A stretch of DNA of 64,000 bases from Aristolochia californica (lineage: Eukaryota; Streptophyta; Magnoliopsida; Piperales; Aristolochiaceae). The stretch lies in contig JARWKL010000003.1 in the NCBI GenBank assembly GCA_029961685.1, positions 13,465,782-13,529,781 on the forward strand. Reading direction: 5' to 3'. Made by a program: the position numbers and the translations under genes. This document shows positions 32,311-42,284 of the stretch, piece by piece; within the stretch, counting starts at the first letter, position 1, and every line of letters begins with the position of its first letter. The notes under the pieces are model-generated. The model saw nothing but the letters and a program-made list of their open reading frames with translations. It searched no databases and was not told the origin of the DNA.

Positions 32311-33315
32311 ATGGGTTATTCTATATCCCAAGAAAGATGGATCACTATGGGTAAGGAATTGGAGAAAATACGAGCACGGTTAGATGCTTCCATTGAACGT
32401 TATGGAAGGGAGAAACTTGTTGTTACAGCAAAACAGGTCATACGACCTCAATTCTCTATCTCGGACGGGCAGAACGGCCCATGGCCGAAAAAATCAAAAA
32501 ATTCGTCTCGAGAGGCGGACGCAGAAAATCAACAGAAATCAGTCCTTAACACTTGCTCACGGCAACAAGGGGAAAATTTCCGTTCCGCATGGGAGGGGGA
32601 AAATTGCCGTTCCGAATGGGAGGGGAAAAATTTCCCGGCCATTCCCACTGGGAAATATTTTCGAGAGTCTGTCTCGGCAAAATTCCAATCGGCGAAGCCT
32701 CCAAGGGCTGCTAGTCACCGTAGGAGCAGCATGAGACTCCATCGGCGACAATTCCGCCCTGTTCAGCGACATTCCAATAACAGAATCGTCAACATTCCAG
32801 CAGAAGATCGTCGAAGATATTTCCATAGAAGACCGTCGGCGACAATTCAGCAGAAGACCCGTCGGCGACATTCCAGCAGAACCGTCGGCGATATTCCGAG
32901 AGCCCTCTGTCTCGGCAACTCTCCCATCGGCGAAGCGAAGCCCCAATGGGCTGCTCTTCATCACCGGAAAATCAGGCAATTCCGTTGGTGCCGGGAGAGA
33001 GGAAGAAGAAGCCAATCGCCGGACTTCGTCGGTGCCGTGAGGAATGGAACTGCCGGCCGCAGAGTTCGGGAGCCGCCGAAGGAAGACGACGACTCCCGAT
33101 TAAATTTTCCTAACTTAGGAAAATTTAATCGGCCCAATCCGCTGAGTCGCAAGCCGGACCGGGTTCCTGAACCGGGTCAACCCAGGTTAACTCGGACTGG
33201 CCCCCAACAAAAAAAAAAAAGGAAGCGGGCAAATAGAGGGGGCGTCATAGCTTTCGCGGATGCTACTTCAGCACCGGTGAAGACGTCGGCATACAGACAC
33301 GACTTCCGAGATTGA
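32311..33315 (+). CDS. 335-codon open frame in E2, function unknown
   Basis: Runs without a stop from ATG (32311, context ACACAATGGG, ten bases after the primer site) to the stop before 33316. The start MGYSISQERW resembles the broken frame in E1 (MGYSSSPEEW). The first ~60 residues are mixed and helix-like (GKELEKIRARLDASIERYG). The rest is very rich in Arg, Pro and Ser, from repeated GTCGGCGAC-type DNA, and has no domain I recognise. It may be a degenerate gag-like protein, or only a stop-poor GC-rich leader. Confidence 0.35.
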   Translation: MGYSISQERWITMGKELEKIRARLDASIERYGREKLVVTAKQVIRPQFSISDGQNGPWPKKSKNSSREADAENQQKSVLNTCSRQQGENFRSAWEGENCRSEWEGKNFPAIPTGKYFRESVSAKFQSAKPPRAASHRRSSMRLHRRQFRPVQRHSNNRIVNIPAEDRRRYFHRRPSATIQQKTRRRHSSRTVGDIPRALCLGNSPIGEAKPQWAALHHRKIRQFRWCRERGRRSQSPDFVGAVRNGTAGRRVREPPKEDDDSRLNFPNLGKFNRPNPLSRKPDRVPEPGQPRLTRTGPQQKKKRKRANRGGVIAFADATSAPVKTSAYRHDFRD

Positions 33316-33339
33316 GGACAAGCTCGTTTTCCAAGGGGG
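33240..33339 (+). other. Residual gypsy polyprotein tail of E2
   Basis: GAGGACAAGCTC (EDKL) then TTTTCCAAGGGGG beside the LTR. The preceding stretch (GAAGACGTCGGCATACA) matches E1 at 4208. Confidence 0.7.
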
Positions 33340-33773
33340 TGTAATGTTATGCACACAATAACATTATTATTTTAGTGTTTTCTTTAATTTACTTTATTTT
33401 ATTTCAGTTTTAGGTCATAGGGGTATTTTTTGAATATTTTATTTATAGGGGTATTTTTGGAATATTTTATTTATAGGGGTATTTTTAGAATATTTTATTG
33501 TAAACCCTAACCGGGTGAACCCTATTTAAGGGGTAAGACTAATGAGAAATAAAAGCATTGAAGTATTAAAAATTAGGTTAAATTTAGCGTAAAGAAGCTT
33601 AGAGTTCTCCTCAACGAGCTCTAGGGTTTTCAAGCTTCCATTAGGCTTGATCTTCGTTTTCGTCTTTCCCATGTCTTCCTACTACCCCTATGGTAATGCT
33701 TGGAAGACCCGTAACCTGTGGCAGATTGCAGATCCTCCCAAAGAATCTACGTGTCAGATCCGGGACCGTAACA
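33340..33773 (+). repeat. 3' LTR of E2
   Basis: 434 bp, TGTAATGTTATG to GACCGTAACA. TATA-type CCTATTTAAG at 33521-33530. A GGGGTATTTTTNGAATATTTTATTT unit is repeated three times (about 33420-33500). Confidence 0.9.
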
Positions 33774-33778
33774 CCAAT

Positions 33779-34809
33779 GCGATCCAATATCTAGAATGGC
33801 CCATAATACTTCGATGAAAGCTTATTTCTTTTGGCCATTGTGATGGACAATCGATGATACTTATGAAAACGTAGCCACACATAGTTTTCGGGGGCATAAG
33901 AGTGGTCACGGTGGCTTTTGTCATAGGTATTCTTCATGACTGCCTGAACCTGTTGTAAGTTGGCTTTGACCTGGGTGAGCATGTGGTTCCTTTCCCTAAA
34001 ACCTGGTCTATAGCAGCCACCCAAGAGGAACCAGAAATATAAGAGACAAGGCGAGGTGGTTCCCAACCATAAACCACTTGGAAGGGAGTAGTCTTGAGAG
34101 TTGTGTGGTAGGAAGTATTGTAGCAAAATTCTACCCACGTGAGCCAACGGACCCAAGTTTTTGGATTATCTCCCACAAAGCAATGTAAATACATCTCTAG
34201 AGTCCGGTTGACTACTTCAGTTTGCCCATCTGTCTGGAGGTGGTAAGCTGAAGAGAAAGCCAACTTGGTGCCATGTAGTTTGAAAATCTCCTTCCAAAAG
34301 GTACTAGTAAATAATGCATCCCTATCACTGGTTATGGATTTTTGTAAGCCATGAAGTTTGACAATATGGTCCATGAAAATTTGAGCTATATGGGAAGCTG
34401 TATATGGATGTGATAAAGGAATGAAATGGTCATATTTCGAGAAACGATCTACCACCACCAATATAATAGATTTACTGAAAGATTTCGGAAGACCATCAAT
34501 GAAATCCGTGAAGATATTTGCCCAAACCTGAGTAGGGAGTTGTAGGGGCTGCAGCAAGCCCATTGAGATTCAAGTCTCTATTGTGTTGCGTCGATAGACC
34601 TGGCATGCGGAGACATAGTCAGCTACCATTTGTTTCATACCTTTCCAATAGAAGTCACGACTAAGGCAGAAATAGGTCCGCTGCTGTCCTTCATGAGTAT
34701 TGTCGTGATATGTGGAAGGAATTGTGGGACATAAGGTGGAGGTGAAAGGAAGATAAAGTCGTTGCTTGTACAAGATGAGGTGGTCCTGGATTGCCCAGTT
34801 TCTATCCAT
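33779..34809 (-). pseudogene. G1 integrase remnant
   Basis: Read leftward from 34809: an N-terminal zinc-site region with HDNTHEGQQRTYF and CQVYRRN (one zinc Cys became Tyr). Then the DDE core follows: FTDFIDGLP (first Asp), SDRDALFTSTFWKEIF (second Asp) and AYHLQTDGQTEVVNRTLEMY (Glu). A frameshift near 34130 and a stop at 34565 break it. The C-terminal part YDKSHRDHSYAPENYVWLR then continues to the E2 junction. Confidence 0.82.
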
Positions 34810-35189
34810 GGTCTGCAGTTAATTGTTGTGGAACAAGGCTAGGAGGTCAGGAGTTTGTTGAATTTCATCACGAATAGAATCCAGCAGCAAGAACCGAGGT
34901 TGGCTGAGTGCATTGAGTTGGGGCACTGAGACATCTCTGCGTGATGATGGATCCAATCCTTTGTTGAGTTGGCCTGGTTTAAACTCCACTGAAAAATCGA
35001 ACCCCATCAATTTACTGAGCCAGTGCTATTAAGGTGAAGTGGTAAGGCGTTGCTCCAAAAGGTACTTCAGGCTGCAGTGGTCGATGCAAAAGAGGAAGTA
35101 GCGACCCCACAAATACGGCCTCCAATGCTGAATGACTTTTGCTAAGCCGATAAGTTCACGCTCATATGTGGCTAATTTGTGATGATGTG
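34810..35189 (-). pseudogene. G1 RNase H, C-terminal half
   Basis: Read leftward: HHHKLATYERELIGLAKVIQ and HWRPYLWGRYF, then IDHCSLKYLLEQRLTT (35150-35050), all hallmarks of gypsy RNase H. MGFDFSVEFKPGQLNKGLD follows near 35005 (the ADALSR block is degraded to LDPSSR). Joined to 35639 once the solo LTR is removed. Confidence 0.8.
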
Positions 35190-35638
35190 TGTTAGGTTCT
35201 TCCCTTGCCATGGATCAAGTCACCCTTCTTTCCTCTCTTCCCTCCATGGATGATCTTGACGTTGGGAGAGAATTCTTGTTTCTTGAACGAGTAAAGGTGG
35301 AACTCAATTAGAACGAAGGAGCTTTGGAGGAAGCTCAACCTTGGACCTCAAAGGGAGAAATCCGACCTAGACCTCTGAGGGAGAATCTGACCTGTAAAAT
35401 ATAATTTTCTCAATACTTGCCTCTCTTCTCCTTCACGTCCCCCTAAATAGGGTTGAGGACGAAAATACAAAGATGACCCATAGGTCAAGTGGTTCACGCC
35501 ACATTACACTGAACCAACCCAAAGTAAACCAAACCAAATAAAGTAAACCAAACCGAATTGAAATTACATGAAAATTAAATTGACATAATTTAATTCCTAT
35601 GCCTATGGATAACTCGTGATGCTATGGAGTCCATAACA
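35190..35638 (-). mobile_element. 449-bp solo gypsy LTR in G1 RNase H
   Basis: TGTTAGGTTCTTCCC to CCATAACA, flanked by the perfect duplication ATGTG (35185-35189 and 35639-35643). Reversed, it matches the G3 LTR (TGTTATGGACT..CATCACGAGTTAT, GGGACGT). Confidence 0.9.
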
Positions 35639-36620
35639 ATGTGTGGAAAGTTGTCTGCTGAAATAGGCAATGGGATGGTCTTGTTGATGTAAGACCGCCC
35701 ATGCCACCATGGAAGCATCAAATTCAATAATAAATAGATCCTCAAATTTTGGAAGTTGGAGCCTTAGAGCTGAAGCTAAGGCTTGTTTGAGCTGAGGAAA
35801 GGAGGAAGACACAGCATCAGACCACTCGAAGGCAATTCATTTTAGTAAACTCGTCAGTGGTGCTGCTATTTGGTCATAAGCTTGTATGAATTTACGATAA
35901 TAGCCGAATAAGCCCAAGAATCCCCTTAACGCAGTTCTGATTGTGGAGTGGGCCAGTCAATGATGTCCTGGATTTTAGTACTATCGACCTAGACGCCGAA
36001 GGTGGAAATGACATGGCCCAAATAAGTGACCTCCGAGGCACTGAAAGAGCATTTGGAGTGCTTGAGAAATAAGTGATGAGCACGCATTATGTGAAACACA
36101 GAACGCAAGTGTTGCATGTGATCATCCCCGGTGTGGTTGTAGATCAAAATATCATCAAAGAAAACAAGTACATATTTCCGTAAAAGGGGCCAAAATACTT
36201 CGTTCATGAGCACCTAGAAAGTGGTGGGGTGTTGGATAGGCCAAATGGCATGACCAGAAACTCGAAATGGCCATGATGAGTATGGAATGCAGTCTTCTCC
36301 ACGTCTGCAAGGTGCACGTGGATCTGATGGTATCCGGAGCACAAATCCATTTTGGTAAAGAATTTTGCGCCATGTAGTTCATCCAAGAGCTCGTCCACCA
36401 ATGGTATTGGGAATTTATCCTTGATAGTGTGTGTATTTAATTCTCTGTAGCCAACACAAAAATGCCAAGTATGGTCCTTTTTCTTCACTAATAGCATTGG
36501 AGACACAAAAGGAGACCTGTTGGATTGGATAAGGCCTTGCTCTAGCATTTGTTGGCATTGCCGTTCTATCTCATCTTTCTATAAATGTGGGTAACGGTAT
36601 GGCCTCACCACTACAGGCTC
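35639..36620 (-). pseudogene. G1 reverse transcriptase and start of RNase H
   Basis: Read leftward: [38 protein letters not shown] and [16 protein letters not shown], then [10 protein letters not shown] (36240) and the catalytic [13 protein letters not shown] (about 36170-36135). RNase H begins with IIEFDASMVAWAVLHQQ-type codons (35740-35680). Shifts near 36220, 35985 and 35890 break the frame. The YxDD box is the gypsy form FFDD. Confidence 0.82.
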
Positions 36621-37250
36621 TGTGCCCATTTTTAGATGAATCCGATGGTCATAGTTTCGGATAGGAGGTAGTGACTAAGGCTCCATAAATAAATCCCCAA
36701 ATTCTCTAATGAGAGAGTTTAAGTTACTGCGGTCGGAGTCTGCCACTTTTATTTGCTAGAGAGTGCAAGGTGAGGTGCCATGAGTCCCATGAAGGGTGAT
36801 GTCTCGCTGGCCAGAAGTCAAACTCATAGTTAATGATGTGAAATCCCATAATATCTGACCCAATTGTTGCAGCCATTTAATACCCAATATTAATCAAACC
36901 CAGCTAGTGGAATAACCAAGAAATCCGCTACAAAGTGGTGGCCATCAATAACAAACTGGACAGCTGAACATAAGCCAACGCTGGTAAGCTTTTCCTCGTT
37001 AGCTACTGAGACCAAGAGGGCAGAATTGTGCTGAACTGTGAATCCCAATTGTTTTGCTGCTGGTTGGCTTAGGAAGTTGTGGGTGCTGCCCGAGTCGACC
37101 AAAGCAAATAGGATGAGATTTTGTATGGTAGCGTGGCCCTGCATGGTGTTGGTGTTGTGCAACCCAGTCATGGCGTGGAGGGGAAATTGCTGGTTCCGCC
37201 ACTTTGGTGTCTTCTTCATCCTTTGCGGGGCCGGGGGGGGTACCACCTTT
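36621..37250 (-). pseudogene. G1 aspartic protease and linker
   Basis: Read leftward: PLHAMTGLHNTNTMQGHATI then LVDSGSTHNFLSQPAAKQLG (about 37105-37045), with the catalytic D-S-G, and FVADFLVIPLAGFD (36900). The segment down to 36621 (LGIKWLQQLG-like codons) links to reverse transcriptase and includes stops. The protease would mature Gag and Pol. Confidence 0.8.
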
Positions 37251-37750
37251 TGGATCTTCCACCTCTAACCAAAACAGCCTTATGAAAAGATGGCCCATCC
37301 GATATTTTTCATCTCAATTAAAACACAGTCCTTGAGCCTTTCTTTGATCCATTTCTGCTTTGGAAAGGCGTTTGATATATTGTGGTGGAGGTGTGGCCGT
37401 GGTAGTCTATGATGTAGTGGAGGGAGGTGCGCTCTAGCACAGTGGGTGGTAGTCGACGTGGCCAGGGGGGTCTCCTGCCCAATGATTCTTTTAAGATGTT
37501 TGGATCTTCCACCTCTAACCAAAACAGCCTTATGAAAAGATGGCCCGTCCGATATTTTTCATCACAATTAAAACACAGTCCTTGAGCCTTTCTTTGATCC
37601 ATTTCTACTTTGGAAAGGCGTTTGATATATTGTGGTGGAGGTGTGGCCGTGGTAGTCTATGATGTAGTGGAGGGAGGTGTGCTCTAGCACAGTGGGTGGT
37701 AGTCGACGTGGCCAGGGGGGTCTCCTGCCCAATGATTCTTTTAAGATGTG
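37251..37750 (-). repeat. 250-bp tandem duplication in G1 gag
   Basis: Two adjacent copies (37251-37500 and 37501-37750) differing at only a few bases. Each includes the zinc-knuckle codons (GLCFNCDEKYRTGH). 250 is not a multiple of three, so the duplication shifts the frame. Confidence 0.92.
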
Positions 37751-38535
37751 TTGTTTGGCATCCAGTGTACGTGCCAAGTTCATGGAGTGTGCTAAAGATG
37801 GGGGGTCATGTAATTCCACCTCGAGACGGAGCACCTCAACCAGACCGGCTGTAAACAAGTGGATATTTTGGTTTGGGCGCACCAACTGACTGGAGCGGGC
37901 AAGCCATTCTTGGAATAATTTCTGATATTGCTCAATAGATCCAGTTTGTTTGAGATTGACCAAATCTCCTAGAGGATTGCTGCGTGATGGTGGACCAAAC
38001 CATAACATGTAGTAATCTTTAAAAATGTCTCAATCATACACATGATGATCATTTTTAAACTAATGATACCATAGCAGCACTTCGTCGAGCATGTGGAATG
38101 CAGCTAATGGAACCATGTCCTTGGGTTGGGTTCTTTGATTCCAAAAGAATTGGTCACACTGGTGTAACCAAATCAGAGGGTTCGAAGACCCATCATATGT
38201 GGGAAAGTCTAACTTAGTGTACCTGGGCACCGTCGTATGGCCTGGTCCCTAGACTCCCACGGCTAGAGGAGGTGGTTGGCGCAAATGTGGTGGTGTTGGA
38301 GGGGAATGGGGTGGAGGGTTGTTGGAAGGGCATGAGGAACTTCCTACCTGAGCCGTACTCCGATCAAACCCTTCTTCCATTTGAACCATCATTTGTTGGA
38401 AGTTGTCTTTGAGGGCAAAAACTTCATGTTGCGGTGCATCAACCCGAGTTTGAACCTCCACACAATTTTCGTCCACGAAATTTCACAAATCAGTAGGAGA
38501 AGAGGAATCGCCAACGGTGGTCCTGTCTGATACCA
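37318..38535 (-). pseudogene. G1 gag remnant with start codon on the primer site
   Basis: Read leftward from 38536: ATGGTATCAGACAGG gives MVSDR, so the start codon overlaps the primer site. A stop occurs after about 17 codons. Continuing: coiled region FALKDNFQQMMVQMEEGFDR (38410-38350), a Pro-rich linker, then the capsid-type domain LDFPTYDGSSNPLIW-like, NPLGDLVNLKQTGSIEQYQK (about 37985-37925) and HLFTAGLVEVLRLEVEL. CFNCDEKYRTGHLFIRLF is a zinc knuckle whose last Cys is replaced by Phe. It is present twice because of the 250-bp duplication. Confidence 0.8.
38522..38535 (-). other. Primer-binding site of G1
   Basis: Reverse strand TGGTATCAGACAGG, three bases inside the 5' LTR end. Only the first ten bases match the usual methionine-tRNA site. 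Confidence 0.75.
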
Positions 38536-38538
38536 TGA

Positions 38539-38922
38539 TGTTAGGTTCCCTTGCCATGGATCGAGTCACCCGACAATCTCCACTTGCTTCCAGATTGGAT
38601 GATGACGTTGGGAATGATTTAGGATGCTTAGAACGACCTATGCTGTGAGAAGTTGAGCTTTCGAAGGAGCTCCACCCTTAGGCCTCGTTAGAGAGAGTAC
38701 CTGATCTCATTTATGTTAGTTTAGATTAATGCTTGCCCTTCATTTTGAATTCCGTCACCCTTATAACAAAGGCTTAGGGATGACCCTTACAAATTGAAGC
38801 CACGAATTAGCCCACAACTTAAACGTAAATTACATTTAACCCAACCACTAACTTAACCTGAAAGTGACAACCATTAACTCCTACGTCTAGCAGTGACTCT
38901 AGATGCTATGGAGTCCCTAACA
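38539..38922 (-). repeat. 5' LTR of G1
   Basis: TGTTAGGTTCCC to GTCCCTAACA, the same length as the 3' LTR (384 bp). Confidence 0.88.
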
Positions 38923-38938
38923 ATCCCACATTGTAACA

Positions 38939-39335
38939 AGGTTCAAAATCCATTTGTCAGTGTAGGTGTGCATACCTAGATGTTGACCATACGTCTCAAG
39001 TGTGGGCAGGTATTGTAACTCAAACCCTTGTGGTCTTATATTGTTGATGCCATTTGGTGACATAAACGTAATGAATTAACTTTGAGGTTCAAACATCGTT
39101 GATGTGAATTAATAATCTAATTTTGGGTTGTGAACCGCTATATACTACTATAACTTATGGTTAATTGGTTTTTGAATTAAATTAGTAAATTACTTTTATA
39201 AAAGTAAAATTTAGCTATTTAAATTTGTAAACCTATGTATTTAAATTTATATAAAACAATTTAGCTATATTATTCAAACAAACCCTTTAAACCTATATGT
39301 TCCACAATAGAGAAGGGATATTCATATACTATAAT
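38939..39335. other. Stretch between C4 and C5, nothing recognised
   Basis: A/T-rich and single-copy looking within the window, with no coding frame. It carries one copy of each flanking duplication (AGGTT at its left, ATAAT at its right), so it is the older host sequence. Confidence 0.4.
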
Positions 39336-39541
39336 TGTCAAACAGAACGTTTCAAAGAATGATTTTTCGATGATGTATTCTTCTCCTAATGGAGGCTATT
39401 TAACATACATTAAATCCTAAAGTTAGGTCTAATTTAGATCCTAAAATCAGGGGAAAAAATCATGGAAAAAAATCATTTCCTACAATCACACTACAATCAG
39501 GCTAACAAATTTACAGACAACTCATTATAGCTTTGCACACA
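39336..39541 (-). repeat. 3' LTR of C5
   Basis: TGTCAAACAGAACG to TTTGCACACA. CTTCCCCTCAAGTTGG next to it is the complement of the polypurine tract. Confidence 0.88.
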
Positions 39542-39548
39542 CTTCCCC

Positions 39549-40490
39549 TCAAGTTGGTGCATAGATGTTGGTCATGCCCATTTTGTTAATTATACCATGA
39601 AATATCTTCCCTGATACTGCCTTCGTGAGCATATCAGCCAGCAAACTCTCAAATTGAATAAAAGTGAATTGTATAATCTTTGCATCAAGGTTCCCCTTGA
39701 TGAAATGACAATCCACTTCAACATGTTTAGTGTGATCATGTTGAACAGAATTTTGTGCAATTGCGATGGCTGCCTTGTTATCACAATGGAGATTCATAGG
39801 TTTAGCGTATTCAATCCCTAAGTCCCTTAGTATATTCCTTATCCATAACAACTCGCATACACCATGTGCCATGCCTAGAAATTCAGCTTTAGCACTTGAT
39901 CTTGATACTACCTTCTATTTTTTGCTTTTTCAAGTGACAAGATTTCCTTCCACAAAAGAAAAGTAACCCGACGTGGATCTTCTGGTTGTCTGATCACTTG
40001 CCCAATCAGAATTTGTAAATCCTTCAATGTTAGAGATACCTTTTTTTGAGAATAACAAACCTTTTCCTAGAGAACTCTTTAAGTATCTCAAGATCCGATA
40101 GACCGCTTCCATATGTTCTTGACTTAGTGCATGCATGAACTGACTCACAATGGTCACTTCATATGCTACATCTAGCCTTGTGTGTGATAGGTAGATTAAT
40201 CTTCCAACTAATCGCTGATAACGCCCTTTGTCTATTGGGGTTTGATGTAGGAGAATTTTGAGTTTATGATTCGTTTCCATCGGCGTCTCTACTGGTTTAC
40301 AATCAAGCATTCCTATTTCGGCTAGAAGATCCAAAACATATTTTCGCTGTGAAAGGAAGACTCCATGTTTTGATCTTGTAACCTCAATTCCCAAAAAATA
40401 TTTAAGTTGTCTGAGATCCTTCATTCCGAATTTAGTGGCTAAATACTCTTGTAAAGCTTGCATTTCACATGGGTCATCTCCTGTTACGAC
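39549..40490 (-). pseudogene. C5 RNase H and end of reverse transcriptase
   Basis: Read leftward from 40490: MVVTGDDPCEMQALQEYLA, KYFLGIEVTRSKHGVFLSQR and MLDCKPVETPMETNHKL, then RYQRLVGRLIYLSHTRLDV (40230), typical copia. RNase H continues with AMAHGVCELLWI and CDNKAAIAIAQN (39790-39760) and ends GIINKMGMTNIYAPT at 39549. The second Asp of the YVDD box is lost through a one-base deletion at about 40490, so the frame and active site are broken. Confidence 0.8.
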
Positions 40491-41200
40491 CATATATCAA
40501 CATACACAATTAAAGCTATTACTTTTCCTTCTTTGTGTTTTATAAACAAAGTATGATCTAAATTACTTTGCTTATAGCCAAACTTCTTCATTATAGCCGA
40601 GAATATCCCAAACCATGCTCTAGGTGATTATTTCACTCTGTACAATGACTTCTTCAATTTACAGACTTCACCTTGACAGAAAGAACCACTTTTAACTCCG
40701 GGTGGTAGCTCCATGTATACTTCTTATTCTAAGTCTCCATTGAGAAAGACATTTTTAACATCAAATTGTTGCAAAGGCCAGTCTCGATTTGCAACTATAG
40801 ATATAAGAATGTGAATTGTATTGATCTTAGCTACTAGTGCAAAAGTATCCTAATAGTCTATCCCATACCGTTGTGTATATCCCTTTGCAACTAGCCGAGC
40901 TTTATATCTTTTAATACTTCCATCCGGTTTAAGTTTCACTGTGAACACCCCTCGACATCCAATTGTCTTCACTCCTTTATGTTGTGGAACAAGTTCCCAA
41001 GTGGCATTCTTTTATAGAGCCTCCATCTCTTCATTCATCGCCTTTGTCTATTTTGGATTAGCTAATGCATCCTGCACATTACTAGGAATAGAAACCTTGC
41101 ATAATTGATCAATAGTAAATACATACGATTTAGTCAACCTATGGGATAACACACAGTTGTTGATTGAGTATTTGGTATTGGCTTCAGGATCAGGTTCATA
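40491..41200 (-). pseudogene. C5 reverse transcriptase, N-terminal part
   Basis: Several frames read leftward: KARLVAKGYTQRYG-like codons at 40910-40860, DVKNVFLNGDLE-like codons at 40770-40720 and GVKSGSFCQGE with LKKSLY-like codons at 40690-40630. These are the copia blocks before YVDD. Stops and shifts occur in each block. Confidence 0.65.
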
Positions 41201-41906
41201 CTTTTTTTTGGAACTTCCGTATTCAATATTTGTGGATATCTAGGGTTATATTTTCCATTGGAATACATGTTTCATTAGACTCATCAAACACATGATTCGT
41301 ATTTACCTGAGGAGGAACATTCTAGGTTGAATCTTCAGTTGATGGTCCAGATGGAGGCAACTCTGAGGGTTCTTCAGGAGAAATTAATGGTTCACTCTCA
41401 ACTTCATGGTTGTGATCATAGTCTTGCTGCACATCAGGAGGACCTGGTTGCTTAAAAAACTCATTCACTGCTTCTAACTCAATAAACTCAGCACCTTCGC
41501 TATTCTCTTGTTGAACATTCTCTTCACTTGAACTCTCCCCCTAAAGAGATTTCCAAGAGACTCCCCCTGAATAATAAGGCACTAATTCATGGAAGGAGTC
41601 ATCTAGAGTCACATGGAGCTTTTGGGTGTGTGGATCATAGCACCAATATCCTTTTAGAAATTCAGAGTAGTCAACAAAGACACATCGTTTGGCACATGGA
41701 TCAAGTTTATTTTGCAAGATTTTTGGGATATGAACATATGCGGTACACCCAAAAATCCGGGGTTCAAGGTTCGAAAGAAGGGGAATGGAAATCAAGGATT
41801 GCAGCTTGAATTGAGTTTAAAAATCTATTACTCGAGAAGGTGTTCGATTGATGAGGTAGGCAGCATATTTGACAGCTTCGTCCCAATAAAACTGAGGCAT
41901 GTTCAT
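41201..41906 (-). pseudogene. C5 integrase C-terminal part
   Basis: Read leftward from 41906: MNMPQFYWDEAVKYAAYLIN then RTPSR, followed by RIFGCTAYVHIPK and KLDPCAKRCVFVDYSEFLKG and YWCYDP (41760-41630), the conserved copia integrase tail. An acidic linker follows. It is cut at 41906 by the G2 LTR. Confidence 0.8.
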
Positions 41907-42282
41907 GTTTTGGACTCCATAGCATCAAGAATAGCTAGTCGACGAATAGGGTAGTTTATGTAATTTGAAACTTTAATTTATTAGTGGATATTCTTGTAAT
42001 TTGGTTGAACCTTGGCCACTTGCTTGGGCCATGTTGCATTATTCCCTAATTCCCTTTATAGGGACGTGAGTTTAATGAAAGGATAAGAATTATCCAATCT
42101 AGTGTTAAATGAGATCAGGTACTCTCTCTAACGAGGCCAAAGGGTGGAGCTCCTTCCAAAAGCTCAACGTTCTTCAAGCATAGGTCGTTCTAAGAATCAG
42201 AAATCCCTTCCTACCTCTTCGTCCAACCTGGAAGCAAGAGGAGATCGCCAGGTGACACGATCCATGGATAGGGAACCCAACA
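41907..42282 (+). repeat. 5' LTR of G2
   Basis: TGTTTTGGACTCC to GGAACCCAACA, 376 bp, related to the G1 LTR (reverse complement). TTATAGGGACGTGAG near 42056 may be the promoter region. Confidence 0.82.
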
Positions 42283-42284
42283 TC

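Larger units (their letters stand above)
31652..33773 (+). mobile_element. E2: LTR element with inverted LTRs and two U5 outer ends
   Basis: Flanked by the perfect duplication CCAAT (31647-31651 and 33774-33778). The left end is a complete reverse-oriented LTR (31652-32057) followed by 13 bp of reversed polypurine-tract region (32058-32070). Then comes a forward R-U5 piece (32071-32287), primer site, interior and a full forward LTR (33340-33773). Both outer ends are therefore U5 termini. The forward piece starts at the position matching 33555 of the right LTR, 32 bp after its TATA box. The same family as E1. It disrupts the G1 integrase C-terminus. Confidence 0.88.
30951..38922 (-). mobile_element. 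G1: Ty3/gypsy element
   Basis: LTRs 30951-31334 and 38539-38922 (384 bp each), flanked by GTCCC and ATCCC (one mismatch). The reverse-strand polyprotein runs gag, protease, reverse transcriptase, RNase H, integrase, then a chromatin-reader-like C-terminus. It is interrupted by E2 (31652-33773) and a solo LTR (35190-35638). A 250-bp tandem duplication disrupts gag. The domain order (integrase after RNase H) identifies Ty3/gypsy. It is close to G2. Confidence 0.9.
30433..38938 (-). mobile_element. C4: solo copia LTR, split by G1
   Basis: The left part 30433-30950 starts TGTTGAATTTAGGACCCC like the C3 LTR. After G1, 38923-38938 supplies its end, CACATTGTAACA. Flanking 5-mers AGGCT (30428-30432) and AGGTT (38939-38943) form a target duplication with one mismatch. 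The LTR is about 530 bp without the G1 insert. No interior remains, so it is a solo LTR. Confidence 0.75.

Noticed and set aside
32557..33015. 152-codon reverse frame in E2
   Set aside because: Antisense shadow of the GC-rich forward frame; no motif.
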